Shown here: piece after piece, positions 6,856 through 7,725 of the stretch | Layout of the letters: every line of letters begins with the position of its first letter | How positions within the stretch are numbered: position 1 is the stretch's first letter | Assembly: GCA_007116835.1 (NCBI GenBank) | Contig: SKHS01000147.1 | Span: 1-7,725, forward strand | Length of the DNA stretch: 7,725 nt | Source: Halomonas sp. | Lineage (GTDB): Bacteria; Pseudomonadota; Gammaproteobacteria; Pseudomonadales; Halomonadaceae | Direction of reading: 5' to 3' | Notes under the pieces: model-generated | What the model saw: the letters and a program-made list of their open reading frames with translations, nothing else | What the model was told of the DNA's origin: nothing | Database searches by the model: none | Translations under genes and position numbers: made by a program

Positions 6856-6957
6856 TCACACCAATAACGTTTAATGAAAACACTCAATAACAACATTCAA
6901 TAACGATAGTCGGCCCGGTATGAGGAGTGCTGCATCGAGGCCGACAAGGAGCTAACC
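6856..6957 (+). other. aglA-aglK junction with G-poor tract and CAATAAC repeats
   Basis: This is the longest gap inside the plus-strand run (102 bp). The first 49 bases (6856-6904) contain only two G residues and three copies of CAATAAC (6862-6868, 6885-6891, 6898-6904). The first and last of these extend to CAATAACG. The tract should be unstructured in RNA and is C-rich relative to G, as in Rho-loading sites, though that role is only a possibility. A GC hairpin follows. No clear promoter or intrinsic terminator is visible, so aglK is probably cotranscribed with the genes upstream. Confidence 0.6.
6909..6945 (+). repeat. Intercistronic hairpin just before the aglK ribosome site
   Basis: The arms GTCGGCC (6909-6915) and GGCCGAC (6939-6945) pair perfectly over 7 GC-rich base pairs around a 23-nt loop. 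There is no T-run, so it is not a terminator. The right arm ends directly before AAGGAG (6946-6951), the aglK ribosome site. It may protect the upstream message from 3' decay or tune AglK translation; the sequence does not decide which. Confidence 0.6.
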
Positions 6958-7725
6958 ATGGCAAGTGTTACGCTGGAAAAGGTCAACAAAGTATTTGGCC
7001 GCGACCACATTATCAAAGACGTTGACCTGACCATTGGCGATGGTGAATTTGTTGTCTTTGTTGGCCCATCCGGCTGTGGCAAATCTACGCTGCTACGCCT
7101 TATTGCCGGGCTGGAGTCAATCACCGACGGTGACTTAACTATTGGTGGCACGCTGGTCAATGACCTTCCCCCACGTGAGCGTGGTGTGGGCATGGTATTT
7201 CAGTCCTACGCGCTTTACCCGCACATGACCGTTTACGACAATATGGCCTTTGGTTTAAAGCTTGCTAAGGCGTCTAAAGAAACGGTAGATGAGCGCGTGA
7301 TGAGCACCGCTAGGATACTCCAGCTTGAAGACCTGCTACACCGCAAGCCCAAAGCACTTTCCGGGGGGCAGCGTCAGCGGGTTGCCATGGGCCGAGCCAT
7401 GGCTAGGGAGCCGCGTATTCTGCTGTTTGATGAGCCGCTTTCCAACCTGGACGCTTCCTTGCGTGTGCAGATGCGCAATGAAATTGCCCGTCTGCACAAC
7501 AGGCTTGGTTCGACCATGATCTACGTGACCCACGATCAGGTCGAAGCCATGACCCTGGCAGATAAAATCGTGGTACTCAAAGGTGGCCATATCGAGCAGG
7601 TGGGAAGCCCCCATGAACTTTATCAGCGCCCTGCCACCAAGTTTGTCGCAGGCTTTATTGGCTCGCCTACCATGAATTTTATGCCCGCTGAGCTAATCAG
7701 CGGCTCAGCCGATGGCTGCCGGGTA
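6958..7725 (+). CDS. aglK: Alpha-glucoside ABC transporter, ATPase subunit (3' truncated by window)
   Basis: This is the ATP-hydrolysing subunit of the importer, of the MalK/UgpC type, acting as a dimer on the cytosolic face of AglF-AglG. The first 256 codons are in the window with no stop. The family is usually about 360-370 aa, so roughly 100 residues of the C-terminal regulatory domain are missing. Motifs are complete: Walker A GPSGCGKST (36-44), Q-loop Gln82, signature LSGGQRQR (134-141), Walker B ILLFDEP (154-160), D-loop SNLD (162-165) and switch His192. The segment GFIGSPTMNF (232-241) is the standard MalK-type link into the regulatory domain. AAGGAG (6946-6951) lies 6 nt before the ATG. 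Such ATPases often serve several CUT1 transporters, so it may not be exclusive to this sugar. Confidence 0.96.
   Translation, partial: MASVTLEKVNKVFGRDHIIKDVDLTIGDGEFVVFVGPSGCGKSTLLRLIAGLESITDGDLTIGGTLVNDLPPRERGVGMVFQSYALYPHMTVYDNMAFGLKLAKASKETVDERVMSTARILQLEDLLHRKPKALSGGQRQRVAMGRAMAREPRILLFDEPLSNLDASLRVQMRNEIARLHNRLGSTMIYVTHDQVEAMTLADKIVVLKGGHIEQVGSPHELYQRPATKFVAGFIGSPTMNFMPAELISGSADGCRV

Noticed and set aside
7336..7614. 92-codon minus-strand ORF opposite aglK
   Set aside because: Antisense to the signature-motif region of a clear ABC ATPase; no ribosome site or domain of its own seen.
1..7725. Mobile elements, CRISPR arrays, tRNA or rRNA genes
   Set aside because: No transposase or integrase coding, no regularly spaced repeats, and no tRNA-like or rRNA-like sequence seen on either strand.

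Overview
The window holds an alpha-glucoside (most likely maltose) uptake-and-hydrolysis locus from a gammaproteobacterium, most probably Halomonas or a close relative. The organism call rests mainly on the alpha-glucosidase. Its length (538 aa) and the numbering of its catalytic and specificity residues (Asp202, Thr203, Gly228, Glu271, Phe297, Asp333) coincide with what I recall of the crystallised Halomonas sp. H11 enzyme HaG. This comes from memory of the published residue numbers, not from an alignment. An outer-membrane porin shows that the cell is Gram-negative.

Layout. Positions 29-59 hold a strong Rho-independent terminator on the minus strand. It ends a minus-strand gene (115-1659) for a LamB-family sugar porin with a ScrY-like coiled-coil N-terminus. 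A 434-bp divergent control region (1660-2093) follows and is rich in dyad symmetry. It has two closely matched LacI-type operator candidates (1873-1886 and 2023-2040), a perfect 8-bp-arm dyad (1936-1953) nested in a longer imperfect one (1926-1976), and a small dyad at 1825-1839. To the right, all on the plus strand, are a periplasmic binding protein (aglE, 2094-3365), two CUT1 permeases (aglF, 3380-4360, and aglG, 4360-5202, overlapping by one base), a GH13 alpha-glucosidase (aglA, 5239-6855) and the ABC ATPase (aglK, 6958 to the window end, truncated at the 3' side). The gaps inside the run are 14, -1, 36 and 102 nt. The last is the only long one and carries a G-poor tract and a GC-rich hairpin just before the aglK ribosome binding site.

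How it works together: the porin admits the sugar across the outer membrane. AglE binds it in the periplasm, and AglF-AglG with an AglK dimer import it intact. The cytosolic AglA, which has no signal peptide, splits it into two glucose units. A LacI/GalR-family repressor is expected to act on both divergent promoters, but its gene is not in this window.

I did not find a new kind of system here. The parts most worth a second look are regulatory: the operator pair, the nested dyad between them, and the aglA-aglK junction.
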